Source of the DNA: Sporosarcina aquimarina
GTDB lineage: Bacteria > Bacillota > Bacilli > Bacillales_A > Planococcaceae
NCBI RefSeq assembly: GCF_019748715.1
Contig: NZ_JACLBZ010000021.1
Coordinates: 1 to 64,000, forward strand
Reading direction: 5' to 3'
Length of the DNA: 64,000 nt
Shown: positions 45,262-54,306 of the stretch, in pieces
Numbering within the stretch: position 1 is the first letter of the stretch
Layout of the letters: each line of letters opens with the position of its first letter
The notes under the pieces: model-generated
Databases searched by the model: none
Told to the model about the DNA's origin: nothing
Seen by the model: only the letters and a program-made list of their open reading frames with translations
Position numbers and translations under genes: made by a program

Positions 45262-45291
45262 AATGATTAGTTAGGCTAACTAATCATTATA
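45262..45291 (-). promoter_or_regulatory. MarR operator overlapping a -10 box
   Basis: Perfect inverted repeat AATGATTAGTTA-GGC-TAACTAATCATT (45262-45288). The minus-strand -10 TATAAT (45291-45286) overlaps it. Position upstream of marR fits autorepression. Confidence 0.8.
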
Positions 45292-45343
45292 GTAAACCAT
45301 ATATTCCTTTGTTTGTAAAGTAAGAATCAGAAGAAATCTAAAA

Positions 45344-45378
45344 AAAGGAAGGACTTGGTGTATCCAAGCCCTTCCTTT
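45344..45378. terminator. terminator after the SGNH/SLH gene
   Basis: AAAGGAAGG-A-CTTGG / CCAAG-C-CCTTCCTTT stem; A and T tracts flank it. Confidence 0.75.
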
Positions 45379-45381
45379 CTA

Positions 45382-47025
45382 TTATTGTCCGATCGCTTCC
45401 AAGGAATTAACAATCATCTTCGCTGCGTGTGCTCGAGTCGTTGGAGCGTTCGGCATGAACTTCCCTTGATCTCCTGTTGCAATATTTAGCTGATACAATC
45501 CTGCGATTGCCCCTTGCGTTTCTTTTGCAAAGTTCTGGATGTCCTTAAATGGTGCAGCGATTGTAGGTGTGAATGGTTTTCCAGTAGTTGCTTCATAGGT
45601 ACGGCTGAGCAATAATGCCAATTGTGCACGACTGATCGATTGATTTGGCATGAACTGCCCATTTACCCCGTTAATCAGTCCGTGATCGTAAGCGGCTTGA
45701 ATATCTGCTTTTGTGCTATCTGCATAATATGCCAAATCATCAAATGGCATGTTGTTGCTCTTTGGCTTCAAATCCAATGCACGTACGATAATGGAAGTAG
45801 CCTGAGCGCGTGTCAAAGACTTGTCAGGACGGAATGTATGATCCGAGTAGCCTCCTACAATACCTTTCTCCGCTGCCAATTCAATCACATCTTTCGCCCA
45901 ATGATTCGAAATATCTTTAAAAGTGACAGTTGGCTCTACTGGTACCTTTTCTAGTGTATACGACGTTTTGATGGTATGCATGCTCTTTTTACCATGCTGA
46001 TCTACAGCTTGGATAGAGAATTGATATTCTTTGTCTGGCTGCAGGTCGCCAATTTCATAAGTTAAAACAGGGCCCATCACTTCGCCTACCATTTTGTCGC
46101 CATTGTACACTTGATACGTCATGATCATTCCTGTATCAATAACTGGCTCCCAATTCAATACGACAGTGGATTGATCTTTTGCTTCCGCTGTCAGTACATC
46201 TTTCGGAAACCACGGATAATTATTCATCAATGATTCTTGGAATGCACCTGCTACTACTTGGTAGCCCGCCTCACTTAAGTGAATATTTTTAGGGTTTGGT
46301 AAATACTTTGAAAAGTCCTTCGCAATTAATTCATCTGTTTGAACAAATTTAGCTGGTGTACCTTGCATTCCACCTTGAATTGCACCATTTAATCCCTTTA
46401 CAAGCTGTGCAATTTGAGGTTGAAGCTCAGCAGGCATATGCGGGAATGAATTGTAATACCCCATCACATATACTTGTGCTTCAGGATTCAATTGATAGAT
46501 TTTCGCCAAAATCTGCTGGATATTCCCCCCAACCTTCGTCATAGCAGCTTGAATCTCTTCCAGGTTGAAGTCTGGTTTCCCCGTACTTTCATCAAACTTG
46601 AAATATGGAAGCACATCATTGGCGCCAGCGGTCAATGTAATTAAATTAGCTTCCTTGATTGACTGATGAAGAGCCGCGGTTTTATCTTGACTGCCTGTAC
46701 CAATTACGGGCTTTGAAATGTCTGTCTGCAAATCTTTCAGCACATCACTAGACGTATAGCCAGGAAACGAAAAACCTTTATTACTCGTTTGCAATACTTC
46801 CTGTTTTGCTAACTCATCCGCCAAAAAGTCCACATACCCTTTACCTGGCTCTCCCGTGGAATTAATACCAAAAGCCAATGAATCCCCAAGTGCTAAATAA
46901 TTGATTGGAGCAATCCAAGTTGGTGACTTTTCAGGTTCTGCGGCAACGGTTTTCAATGGAAGCACAGCAAGCTGCAACAGTAGAGCGAATGCAAGCAACA
47001 GATGACCCCACGATTTCTTTTTCAA
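45382..47025 (-). CDS. secreted SGNH/GDSL esterase with fibronectin-type and three SLH domains
   Basis: A surface hydrolase of about 547 residues. Signal peptide about 1-28 (HLLLAFALLLQLAVLPLKTVAA). SGNH hydrolase: NYLALGDSLAFG (nucleophile Ser), LTAGANDVLPY (block III Asn) and PNPKNIHLSEAGYQ (Asp/His block). A fibronectin III-like segment follows (about 275-355; VVLNWEPVIDTG...YQFSIQAVD), then three S-layer homology repeats (about 365-545; FKDISNHWAKDVIELAAEKG, MPFDDLAYYADSTKADIQAA, FKDIQNFAKETQGAIAGL) that anchor it to cell-wall polymer. TTG start 47025 is supported by AAAGGTGG 8 nt upstream. Confidence 0.92.
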   Translation of the reverse strand: MKKKSWGHLLLAFALLLQLAVLPLKTVAAEPEKSPTWIAPINYLALGDSLAFGINSTGEPGKGYVDFLADELAKQEVLQTSNKGFSFPGYTSSDVLKDLQTDISKPVIGTGSQDKTAALHQSIKEANLITLTAGANDVLPYFKFDESTGKPDFNLEEIQAAMTKVGGNIQQILAKIYQLNPEAQVYVMGYYNSFPHMPAELQPQIAQLVKGLNGAIQGGMQGTPAKFVQTDELIAKDFSKYLPNPKNIHLSEAGYQVVAGAFQESLMNNYPWFPKDVLTAEAKDQSTVVLNWEPVIDTGMIMTYQVYNGDKMVGEVMGPVLTYEIGDLQPDKEYQFSIQAVDQHGKKSMHTIKTSYTLEKVPVEPTVTFKDISNHWAKDVIELAAEKGIVGGYSDHTFRPDKSLTRAQATSIIVRALDLKPKSNNMPFDDLAYYADSTKADIQAAYDHGLINGVNGQFMPNQSISRAQLALLLSRTYEATTGKPFTPTIAAPFKDIQNFAKETQGAIAGLYQLNIATGDQGKFMPNAPTTRAHAAKMIVNSLEAIGQ

Positions 47026-47091
47026 TACATCGACCACCTTTCGTTTTCTGATTATTTTAATTTCTATCATAGTTGCTAGCTTGCCAGTCTG

Positions 47092-47910
47092 TCAAATTTT
47101 AGTACGCACGTCCCACAGCTCTGGAAAGAAGCGATGATCTAGTACAGACTTCAAGTAACTAACGCCTGATGAACCGCCAGTTCCTGTTTTGAAACCGATG
47201 ATACGCTCAACAGTCTTCATATGTCTAAATCGCCATTGCTGATGACTGTCTTCAATGTCCACCAACTTTTCTGCAAGTTGATAAAGATCCCAATAGCGAT
47301 CCACATCACGGTATACTTCAAGCCAGGCAGCTGCCACACTTGGATCACCTGCGTACGTAATAGAGAAATCGCGCTTCAGCAATTCAGGGTTGATCGGGAA
47401 ACCTGCACGTGCCAAAGCTTGAATCGCCACGTCGTAAATACCCGGCGCATGATAGGCTTTTTCTAACGCCTCGGATAGTTTCGGATCCTTCTCATAAATT
47501 TGGATAATCTGCGGTTGCTTATAACCTAGTGCAAATTCGATCAACCGATTCTGATACGATTGGAAACCAGACGCACGCCCCAAACTATCGCGGAACTCCA
47601 TATATTCTGCAGGTGTCAGTGTAGCGAGCACATCCCACGCTTGAATAATCTGGGTTTGGACTTTCGACACACGGGCAAGCATCTTGAAAGCTTCCGGCAA
47701 CTCATCTTTCTGAATCGAATCAATCGCTGTTTCAAGCTCATGCAAAATTAATTTCATCCACAGCTCATTCACTTGGTGGATAATGATAAACAGCATTTCG
47801 TCATGGTGCCCCGATAAACGTTCTTGACTCGACAACACTTTATCCAAATTTAAATACTCACCATATGTCATCGACTCACGAAAATCTGTATGAATCCCTT
47901 TTTCCGTCAT
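47092..47910 (-). CDS. kynA: tryptophan 2,3-dioxygenase
   Basis: Haem dioxygenase of 272 residues that opens the indole ring of L-tryptophan to N-formylkynurenine. [40 protein letters not shown] (substrate-pocket His and Phe) and [20 protein letters not shown] (proximal His, GTGG loop) are diagnostic. Its ATG overlaps the kynB stop as ATGA. Third and last gene of kynU-kynB-kynA. Bacterial length is normal. Confidence 0.97.
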   Translation of the reverse strand: MTEKGIHTDFRESMTYGEYLNLDKVLSSQERLSGHHDEMLFIIIHQVNELWMKLILHELETAIDSIQKDELPEAFKMLARVSKVQTQIIQAWDVLATLTPAEYMEFRDSLGRASGFQSYQNRLIEFALGYKQPQIIQIYEKDPKLSEALEKAYHAPGIYDVAIQALARAGFPINPELLKRDFSITYAGDPSVAAAWLEVYRDVDRYWDLYQLAEKLVDIEDSHQQWRFRHMKTVERIIGFKTGTGGSSGVSYLKSVLDHRFFPELWDVRTKI

Positions 47911-48539
47911 GATTCCCACTTCCTAACGACTGCACGAACCGGGCTGCCATCTGCTTCTGCCAGTGCTAAAGGCAAAGCGATCAATTCATACTGACCAGGC
48001 TCCAATGAATGCAATACTAAATTTTCTATAATGATGACATCATTGCGATATAGGGAATGATGCGCAAGCAATTCCTTACTATCCTCCGCATCAACGGAAG
48101 GTGTATCTACTCCAAGTAACCGCACACCGCGCTCTTTCAACAAGGGCCCTACATCTTCACCAATTACCGTGAAACGTTCCGGAAATTTCGTTGATGTCGG
48201 ATGACTGCCTGTTCTCAATAAAATCCGTTCTGCCCCCTCGAAATTCACATGTTCCAAGTCTGCCCGCGTTACACAATCCACCCCTGCCACATCAATCAAA
48301 CAAGCGCTGCCGATGTAAAGATCTATAGGCAAATCCAAGATCCGCAACCCTTCGGCGTCATAATGAAACGGCGCATCGGTATGTGTCCCAATATGGGTGC
48401 TCATCGTTAACTTGCCGATATTGACCGACCCAGACTGCTCCTTCGACACAGCTACTTCATACGAAAACGGAGTATCTCCCGGCCATTCTGCAATATTTTT
48501 AGTCAGCGGTTGTGTAATATCAATCCATTCACTCGTCAT
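47907..48539 (-). CDS. kynB: arylformamidase (kynurenine formamidase)
   Basis: A 210-residue metal-dependent hydrolase that converts N-formylkynurenine to kynurenine and formate. The metal motif [13 protein letters not shown] is complete, and [20 protein letters not shown] carries further metal ligands. It overlaps kynU and kynA by 4 nt each, so all three are translationally coupled. Confidence 0.97.
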   Translation of the reverse strand: MTSEWIDITQPLTKNIAEWPGDTPFSYEVAVSKEQSGSVNIGKLTMSTHIGTHTDAPFHYDAEGLRILDLPIDLYIGSACLIDVAGVDCVTRADLEHVNFEGAERILLRTGSHPTSTKFPERFTVIGEDVGPLLKERGVRLLGVDTPSVDAEDSKELLAHHSLYRNDVIIIENLVLHSLEPGQYELIALPLALAEADGSPVRAVVRKWES

Positions 48540-49807
48540 GCTACAACACCTCGTTCATTCGGAAATTGTTTATACGTCTCATCCTTCATAATTCTTTTTA
48601 AGATTTGCACTGTGTGCCACACATCTTCAAATGAATTATAAAGCGCAACCGGTGCCAAGCGAATACCGTCCGGCGCTCGGAAATCCGGAATGACACTTTC
48701 CGCTTTCAATGCCTGACAAATCCTTGCCGCCTCTTCATGCAGCAATAAAAGGTGACCGCCTCTTGTGGAATCAATCGGATTGCCGATGCCGAAAGAAAAA
48801 TCGCTCAATTCGCCTTCGATGCATTCCAGCATATAGCTCGTGAGCGCAAGAGATTTCTCCCGAATTCGCTCCATTCCAAGCTCTTCAAATATCTCCAACG
48901 AACCGATCAGCGGCGCCAAGCTCAATATATGTGGTGTCCCAATCTGATATGCCCCCGCGTTAGCAGACGCTGTCATTTTATGATCCATGTCAAATTGCTT
49001 CGTCTTATCTGAGCCAAACCAACCTGCGAGTCCAGCCGCTTTTCCGAAATGCCGTTCATGAATGAATAATCCACCCACTGAACCCGGTCCGCCATTCAAA
49101 TGTTTATACGTACACCAAAATGCGAAGTCTGCTCCCCAGTCATGAAGTTCATGAGGGATCGCTCCGATTGAATGACATAAGTCAAAACCGATGGGGATAC
49201 CTTTTTCATTCGCAGCCTCTGTAAGCGCCTTCATATTCAGCACTTGTCCGCTTCGATAAAGCACAGCTGGCAGCACAATCAACGCCACCTCGTCCGTCAT
49301 TGCCTCAATGATCCGTTTTTCATCGAGTGTCAACCCATCATCGCTTTTCACACGAACCAATTGCTCATCAGGGTCCAAGCCTTTCAAACGTATCTGACTT
49401 TGCAGTGCATAAATATCAGAAGGAAAATTCAATTCATCCGCCAATATTTTCGTTCGCTTACCTGACGGCTTATAGAATGTCGACACGAGCTGATGTAAAT
49501 TCGTCGTCGTTGAACCCGTTGCGATTACTTCAGACTCTTTTCCACCTACCAATGTACACATCCGCTCTCCCAATCGCTCCGCCATATAAAACCATGGGTT
49601 CGCACCTTCCGTCCAACCGTCAATGCCTAACGTCTTCCATGAAGCAAGCAGTTCCAGTAACGTTCGTTCCGCCCTGCTCGACAACAAGCCAAGAGAATTT
49701 CCATCCATATAGATTTTCTGTTCTGGCAAATAAAATTCTTGCCGATATGAAGCTAATTGATCTTGTGAATCAAGTTTTTGGGCATATTCTAATGTGTTAA
49801 TGTCCAT
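48536..49807 (-). CDS. kynU: kynureninase
   Basis: PLP enzyme of 423 residues that splits kynurenine to anthranilate and alanine. [44 protein letters not shown] and [16 protein letters not shown] (PLP Lys) are present. First gene of the operon; AAAGGGGAA precedes the ATG. A possible promoter (TTGATA-N17-TATGTA) lies between it and the 21-bp array that begins 68 bp upstream. Anthranilate produced here can be re-used by TrpD. Confidence 0.97.
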   Translation of the reverse strand: MDINTLEYAQKLDSQDQLASYRQEFYLPEQKIYMDGNSLGLLSSRAERTLLELLASWKTLGIDGWTEGANPWFYMAERLGERMCTLVGGKESEVIATGSTTTNLHQLVSTFYKPSGKRTKILADELNFPSDIYALQSQIRLKGLDPDEQLVRVKSDDGLTLDEKRIIEAMTDEVALIVLPAVLYRSGQVLNMKALTEAANEKGIPIGFDLCHSIGAIPHELHDWGADFAFWCTYKHLNGGPGSVGGLFIHERHFGKAAGLAGWFGSDKTKQFDMDHKMTASANAGAYQIGTPHILSLAPLIGSLEIFEELGMERIREKSLALTSYMLECIEGELSDFSFGIGNPIDSTRGGHLLLLHEEAARICQALKAESVIPDFRAPDGIRLAPVALYNSFEDVWHTVQILKRIMKDETYKQFPNERGVVA

Positions 49808-49874
49808 TTACATTCCCCTTTCTAACTGTACATAAATAATAGCACATCATTTATCAAAAGTGGAAAGCGCCCGG

Positions 49875-50034
49875 GTAGGCTCGACAGGCGTTGGAAATGT
49901 GCGGTGTACGGCTGTTTTGGCTCGTTTGGAGAGGGGTTTGGTTCGGTACAACTTGTCAAATGCGCGGTACGCGATGAGGTTGGTTCGGACCAATGAAAAT
50001 TTGGTGCGGTACAGCGAGACTTTGGCGCGGCCTC
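49875..50034. repeat. 21-bp-period array, core TTTGGTTCGGTAC (8 units)
   Basis: Units begin at about 49875, 49895, 49916, 49937, 49958, 49979, 50000 and 50021: seven steps, six of them exactly 21 bp. The core is (T/A)(T/A)(T)GG/TG-N-(G/T)CGGTAC; the rest varies. On the minus strand one frame reads as a basic heptad repeat (VSLYRTK, FSLVRTN, LIAYRAF, DKLYRTK) but no ribosome site precedes it. It lies between divergent kynU and the alkyltransferase-like gene. Confidence 0.85.
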
Positions 50035-50187
50035 CTGCCATTTTCACTTGATCACGGAAGAAAAAGCTATTGCTCGAAGTAAGTTGGAGAACAAGAGGAA
50101 ACTGCCAAGATAGAACTTGCAGATGACTATGGCTCATGTGACTTCTTCTATAATTTATGCTACGCTTTTTTAAAAAGGAGCAATATC

Positions 50188-50511
50188 TTGCAAACATTTA
50201 CGGAAAGCACTGTGAAAATCATCCAACAAATCCCGCCAGGCCACGTCATGACGTATGGTCAAGTAGCTGCAGAAGCAGGAAATCCACGCGGTGCCCGACA
50301 AGTTGCACGCATACTGCATTCGATGAGTGCCAAGTATGATTTACCGTGGCATCGGATTATCAATGCAAAGGGAACAATCTCTACTCCAGAAAATGCCGAA
50401 TCAAAAGGCGAGACGCAGCGAGAACGTTTGGAATCGGAAGGAATAGAATTTGATGCAAACAGCCGAATCCCGCTGGAAACCTATCGCTGGCACCCTCCTC
50501 TGCAATCTTAA
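50188..50511 (+). CDS. alkyltransferase-like protein (ATL)
   Basis: A 107-residue DNA-binding protein of the O6-alkylguanine-DNA alkyltransferase fold. The helix-turn-helix region is VMTYGQVAAEAGNPRGARQVAR (with the Arg finger position). The active-site motif PCHR reads PWHRI, with Trp54 in place of the reactive Cys, so it cannot transfer alkyl groups. ATL proteins instead bind O6-alkylguanine and hand the lesion to nucleotide excision repair. TTG start 50188, AAAGGAG at 7 nt. Confidence 0.92.
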   Translation: MQTFTESTVKIIQQIPPGHVMTYGQVAAEAGNPRGARQVARILHSMSAKYDLPWHRIINAKGTISTPENAESKGETQRERLESEGIEFDANSRIPLETYRWHPPLQS

Positions 50512-50523
50512 AGATCAGACATA

Positions 50524-50563
50524 AAAAATGCTTGGCTGAATGAATCTCAGCCAAGCATTTTTG
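50524..50563. terminator. bidirectional terminator between ATL and tcyC
   Basis: AAAATGCTTGGCTGA / TCAGCCAAGCATTTT perfect stem, 8-nt loop, T tract on both strands. Confidence 0.85.
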
Positions 50564-50566
50564 ATA

Positions 50567-51301
50567 TCACTGCAATAAACTCAAAAATTTCTTCGTCCGC
50601 TCATGCTGTGGATTGTTAAAGATATCCGCAGGCGCTCCTCTTTCTACAATAACGCCTCCATCAATGAAGATCACTTCATCTGCGACCTCCTGTGCAAATC
50701 GCATTTCATGTGTCACGACAGCCATAGTCATTCCTTCATGAGCCAAGTCTTTCATAACGCGCAGCACTTCATTGACCAACTCCGGATCAAGTGCAGACGT
50801 CGGCTCGTCGAATAACATCACTTTCGGATCCATTGCAAGAGCTCGTGCAATCGCCACACGTTGTTCCTGGCCACCCGAAAGCTGGTACGGATATTTTTCT
50901 TTATGATCAGCCAATCCCACTTTCGCCAGCAATTGTCCCGCAGTTTTCTCTGCTTCTTTCTTGGACTGCCCTTTGACCGTCGTCAATCCTTCAGTGACAT
51001 TGCCCATTGCAGTCAAATGCGGGAATAGATTATAGCCCTGAAACACCATGCCCGTGAGCTGGCGAAACGCCCCAATTGCTTTTTTAGATACGGACTTGTT
51101 GAAATCCAACTGCTGATCGTCGATGGAAATGATTCCACCGTTCGGGGTTTCCAGTACATTTAGGCAGCGTAGTAATGTAGATTTACCAGAGCCCGAAGGT
51201 CCAATGATAACAACCACTTTCCCTTGCTCAATATCCAAGTCTACATTTTTGATAACTTCCATCGACCCGAAAGACTTTCTTAAACCCTGTATCGAAATCA
51301 T
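50567..51301 (-). CDS. tcyC: cystine ABC transporter ATP-binding protein
   Basis: A 244-residue polar-amino-acid-type ATPase: Walker [11 protein letters not shown]-loop [12 protein letters not shown], signature [15 protein letters not shown], Walker [14 protein letters not shown] and switch THEMRFA. It overlaps the permease gene by 4 nt. Assigned to cystine uptake because the binding protein of the operon resembles TcyA and the operon is divergent from a cysteine/methionine lyase gene. Confidence 0.9.
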   Translation of the reverse strand: MISIQGLRKSFGSMEVIKNVDLDIEQGKVVVIIGPSGSGKSTLLRCLNVLETPNGGIISIDDQQLDFNKSVSKKAIGAFRQLTGMVFQGYNLFPHLTAMGNVTEGLTTVKGQSKKEAEKTAGQLLAKVGLADHKEKYPYQLSGGQEQRVAIARALAMDPKVMLFDEPTSALDPELVNEVLRVMKDLAHEGMTMAVVTHEMRFAQEVADEVIFIDGGVIVERGAPADIFNNPQHERTKKFLSLLQ

Positions 51302-52023
51302 GATAAACCTCCTGACTTGCCGACAAACCGATCCAGTCGCCCTTCAATTCTACCTTGAATAATTGATAGGATGAAACAGATCACCCAGTAGACAAGTGCA
51401 GCCATGGTATAGACGAATAAAAATTCGTAGTTCATCGATGCAATTTCTTGTGCTCGTCTAAACGTCTCTGCCACCAAAATTGTCGCGGCCAGCGAGGTGT
51501 CCTTAACCAATCCGATAAATGAATTGGAAAGCGGCGGAACAGAGACCCGCGCGGCTTGTGGTAACACGATTTTACGCAATGCCTGAGAATAATTCATGCC
51601 GATTGAATAGGCCGCTTCCCATTGGCCTTTAGGAATGGATAGAATCGCAGCCCGAATAATTTCAGAAGCATATGCGCCCACATTCAATGAAAATCCGATG
51701 ACCGCCGATGGGAATGGATCGATAACAACCCCGATCGTCGGCAGTCCGTAGAAGATAATAAATAATTGCACTAACAATGGAGTACCTCGGATGATGGAAA
51801 CATATACCCGTGCAATCCCGCGCAATATTTTGCTGGAAGAAATCCGTGCCAGAGCTGTAAAGATCGCAATGATAAGCCCAATGATGAATGTAATGATCGC
51901 CAAAGGTATTGTGAACTTAATAGCCCCTTCAATCAACGGCCCGATGGATGTTGATGCGATTTCTTGGAGTCTCTGTATCCGTTCGGGACTTAACGCAATA
52001 CTATTAAGAAACATCTTCACCAA
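51298..52023 (-). CDS. tcyB: cystine ABC transporter permease
   Basis: A 241-residue His/Glu-type permease with five TM helices. [40 protein letters not shown] and the ATPase-coupling loop [18 protein letters not shown] (EAA motif) are typical. It overlaps both neighbours (20 nt with the binding protein gene), so the three are coupled. Confidence 0.9.
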   Translation of the reverse strand: MVKMFLNSIALSPERIQRLQEIASTSIGPLIEGAIKFTIPLAIITFIIGLIIAIFTALARISSSKILRGIARVYVSIIRGTPLLVQLFIIFYGLPTIGVVIDPFPSAVIGFSLNVGAYASEIIRAAILSIPKGQWEAAYSIGMNYSQALRKIVLPQAARVSVPPLSNSFIGLVKDTSLAATILVAETFRRAQEIASMNYEFLFVYTMAALVYWVICFILSIIQGRIEGRLDRFVGKSGGLS

Positions 52024-52849
52024 ACCATTTTTCGGAGATCTCTTTCAACTTACCGTCTTCACGCATCGCATCTAACGCTTTGTTTATTTCATCAACTAAA
52101 TCTTCATTTCCTTGTCTGAATAAAAACGCGTTTTCCGATTCATTTTCAGCTGAAGTATCTTCCTCTTCCACTATTTGAATAGGAGCGTCTGGTTTTTGCT
52201 GCAGGTAGTCTAGAGCGGAAATTTTGTCATTGTACGTACCATCCACCCGCTTGGAGACGATCAAATCGACCGCCTGATTAAAGCCGTCTACTTTGATGAT
52301 TTCTGCACCATGCGACTTGGCTAGCTCACCATAGTTACTCGTCAATGTTTGTGCTGCTTTCTTACCTTCCATTCCATCAAATGCAATCTGCTCATCTGCA
52401 TGAATGATCAGTACAGAATGAGAGCGTGTATATGGCTGAGAGAACTCGTACTTCGCCTTGCGGTCATCATTGATGCCGACTTGGTTGGCGATGACGTCAA
52501 AGCGCTTGGCATCCAACCCCGCAAAAATAGCATCCCACTGCGTTTCAAAAAACTTCGCTTCCACGCCTAAACGCTTTGCGACTTCTTCAGTCACTTCCAC
52601 ATCATAGCCCGTTAATTTTCCAGATTCATCGTGAAACGAAAACGGTGCGTACGTTCCTTCTGTTCCAATATTTAGTACACCTTTTTCTAACACTTCTTCT
52701 AACAGGCCATTATTTGCAGCGGAATCACCCGACGATTCTTCTGTAGGTTTTTCATTGGAACCGTTCGTCTTATCGTCCTCTTTCGTGCCGCAAGCAACCA
52801 AAACTGCGGACAATAAAATTAATAGAAATGGTAATAAAATCTTCTTCAT
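52004..52849 (-). CDS. tcyA: cystine-binding lipoprotein
   Basis: A 281-residue family-3 solute-binding lipoprotein. Lipobox SAVLVACG (Cys20) and an acidic linker, then GVLNIGTEGTYAPFSFHDES, LTGYDVEVTEEVAKRLGVEA, FETQWDAIFAGLDAKRFDVI and ANQVGINDD, close to Bacillus subtilis TcyA as recalled. It ends in [12 protein letters not shown]-like residues as TcyA does. Driven by a strong promoter (TTGACA-N17-TATGAT). Confidence 0.88.
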   Translation of the reverse strand: MKKILLPFLLILLSAVLVACGTKEDDKTNGSNEKPTEESSGDSAANNGLLEEVLEKGVLNIGTEGTYAPFSFHDESGKLTGYDVEVTEEVAKRLGVEAKFFETQWDAIFAGLDAKRFDVIANQVGINDDRKAKYEFSQPYTRSHSVLIIHADEQIAFDGMEGKKAAQTLTSNYGELAKSHGAEIIKVDGFNQAVDLIVSKRVDGTYNDKISALDYLQQKPDAPIQIVEEEDTSAENESENAFLFRQGNEDLVDEINKALDAMREDGKLKEISEKWFGEDVS

Positions 52850-52890
52850 TTCTTAAACCCCACTATTCTAATAAGTATTTGTTGTTTAGA

Positions 52891-52919
52891 ATCATAAGAG
52901 ATTGTGCAGACTCTGTCAA
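52891..52919 (-). promoter_or_regulatory. promoter of tcyABC
   Basis: TTGACA (52919-52914), 17-bp spacer, TATGAT (52896-52891). Downstream, in the leader, ATTCTAA (52865) and TTAGAAT form an inverted repeat that could be an operator for a cysteine-responsive repressor. Confidence 0.75.
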
Positions 52920-52959
52920 CATTCAAAACTCTTCATGCAAGTAATTATACTATATAGAA

Positions 52960-52988
52960 TTGACAAACTAAACAAATTACTTTAATCT
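52960..52988 (+). promoter_or_regulatory. promoter of the cystathionine lyase/synthase gene
   Basis: TTGACA (52960-52965), 17-bp spacer, TAATCT (52983-52988); divergent from the tcyABC promoter 41 bp away. No S-box is seen. Confidence 0.7.
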
Positions 52989-53035
52989 ATCGTTAGTTTA
53001 AAACCTATTAAACCACTTGGAAATAAGGAGGAATT

Positions 53036-54172
53036 ATGTTGAGATTAAAAACGAAATTGATTCACGCAGGGATTTCAGGTGATCCACTGACAGGAGCGGT
53101 GACTGTCCCAATCTATCAGGTCAGTACGTTCAAACAGGATGCACCCGACAAAAACAGAGGCTATGATTACTCACGAGCCGGTAACCCCACACGAAATGCG
53201 GTGGAGCAATACATTGCCGATATCGAAGGCGGAAAACGCGGACTTGCATTCGCGTCTGGATTGGCCGCTTTGTCCTCTGTTCTTATGACATTTAACGCCG
53301 GTGATCACTTCATCATTAGCAATGACGTATACGGCGGTACATACCGTGTTCTCAATCAAGTACTAAATCGACTGAATTTAACATCAACTTTTGTCGACCC
53401 AACTGTTATCGAAAATATTTCAGAGGCAATCCAGCCAAATACGAAAGCGATTGTCATCGAAACGCCAGGGAATCCATTCTTAAAAGTAGTCGATATTGCA
53501 GCTCTTTCAAAAGTAGCGAAAGAGCATGACCTGACGTTGATTGTCGATAACACATTCCTGACTCCCTATTGGCAAAATCCTCTGGAGCTCGGAGCTGATG
53601 TCGTGTTCCACAGCGCCACGAAATACTTAAGCGGACATAGCGACGTCGTAGCAGGTCTCGTTGCCGTGAAAGATGAGCAGCTCGGAGAAGATATTCATTT
53701 GGTTCAAAAAGCCGTAGGCGCCATACTTGGTCCACAAGACTCCTATCTGTTGTTGCGTGGGATGAAAACATTGGGCATACGAATGGAAGAACATGAAGTG
53801 AACACGAAACGTATCGCTGAATGGCTGACGGAGCAACCACAAGTAAAAAAGGTCTACTACTCCGGACTCGAGAGCCATCCAGGGCATCAATTAGCCAAAC
53901 AACAAGCACGAGGTTTCGGTGGTGTCTTATCATTTGAAGTGGATAGTGAAGAACTGGCCGAGCAAATTATTGAGAAAGTGAAGATTTTCCAGCTAGCTGT
54001 TAGTCTGGGAGCAGTGGAAAGTCTAATTTCTGTACCAGCCAAAATGACACATGCAACCATTCCCACTGAAGAACAAACCAAATTAGGCATCACGCCTAAA
54101 CTAGTAAGATTATCTGTCGGCATTGAAGATGTGGAAGACTTGTTAGAAGATTTGCAGCAGGCATTTGAATGA
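53036..54172 (+). CDS. Cys/Met-metabolism PLP enzyme (cystathionine gamma-lyase/beta-lyase type)
   Basis: A 378-residue gamma-family PLP enzyme. The PLP lysine lies in VFHSATKYLSGHSDVVAG; phosphate contacts are FASGLAALSS and YSRAGNPTRNAVE. SLGAVESLISVPAKMTHA is the conserved C-terminal substrate-carboxylate motif. It resembles MccB (cystathionine gamma-lyase/homocysteine desulfhydrase) more than the rest, but MetB/MetC cannot be excluded on motifs. Its position beside a cystine importer supports a role in cysteine/methionine interconversion. AAGGAGG precedes the ATG. Confidence 0.9.
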   Translation: MLRLKTKLIHAGISGDPLTGAVTVPIYQVSTFKQDAPDKNRGYDYSRAGNPTRNAVEQYIADIEGGKRGLAFASGLAALSSVLMTFNAGDHFIISNDVYGGTYRVLNQVLNRLNLTSTFVDPTVIENISEAIQPNTKAIVIETPGNPFLKVVDIAALSKVAKEHDLTLIVDNTFLTPYWQNPLELGADVVFHSATKYLSGHSDVVAGLVAVKDEQLGEDIHLVQKAVGAILGPQDSYLLLRGMKTLGIRMEEHEVNTKRIAEWLTEQPQVKKVYYSGLESHPGHQLAKQQARGFGGVLSFEVDSEELAEQIIEKVKIFQLAVSLGAVESLISVPAKMTHATIPTEEQTKLGITPKLVRLSVGIEDVEDLLEDLQQAFE

Positions 54173-54184
54173 CTGAAGCCGAGG

Positions 54185-54216
54185 GCCAGGGAGACTGAAA
54201 TCTTCCTGGTTTTTTC
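54185..54216 (+). terminator. terminator after the PLP lyase gene
   Basis: CCAGGGA / TTCCTGG stem followed by seven T. Confidence 0.7.
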
Positions 54217-54306
54217 ACATTATGTATCCTTCTAGTTATTTACAAGTTTTAAACCAAATTAAAAGGGGGAAACAATCGCTATACAACTGATAAGGGATTG
54301 ATTCAT

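Noticed and set aside
49847-50197. A 116-codon minus-strand ORF across the second 21-bp array
   Set aside because: No ribosome site, the N-terminal half shows no coding character, and the 21-bp period is a multiple of three so any frame looks repetitive. Kept only as an alternative reading.
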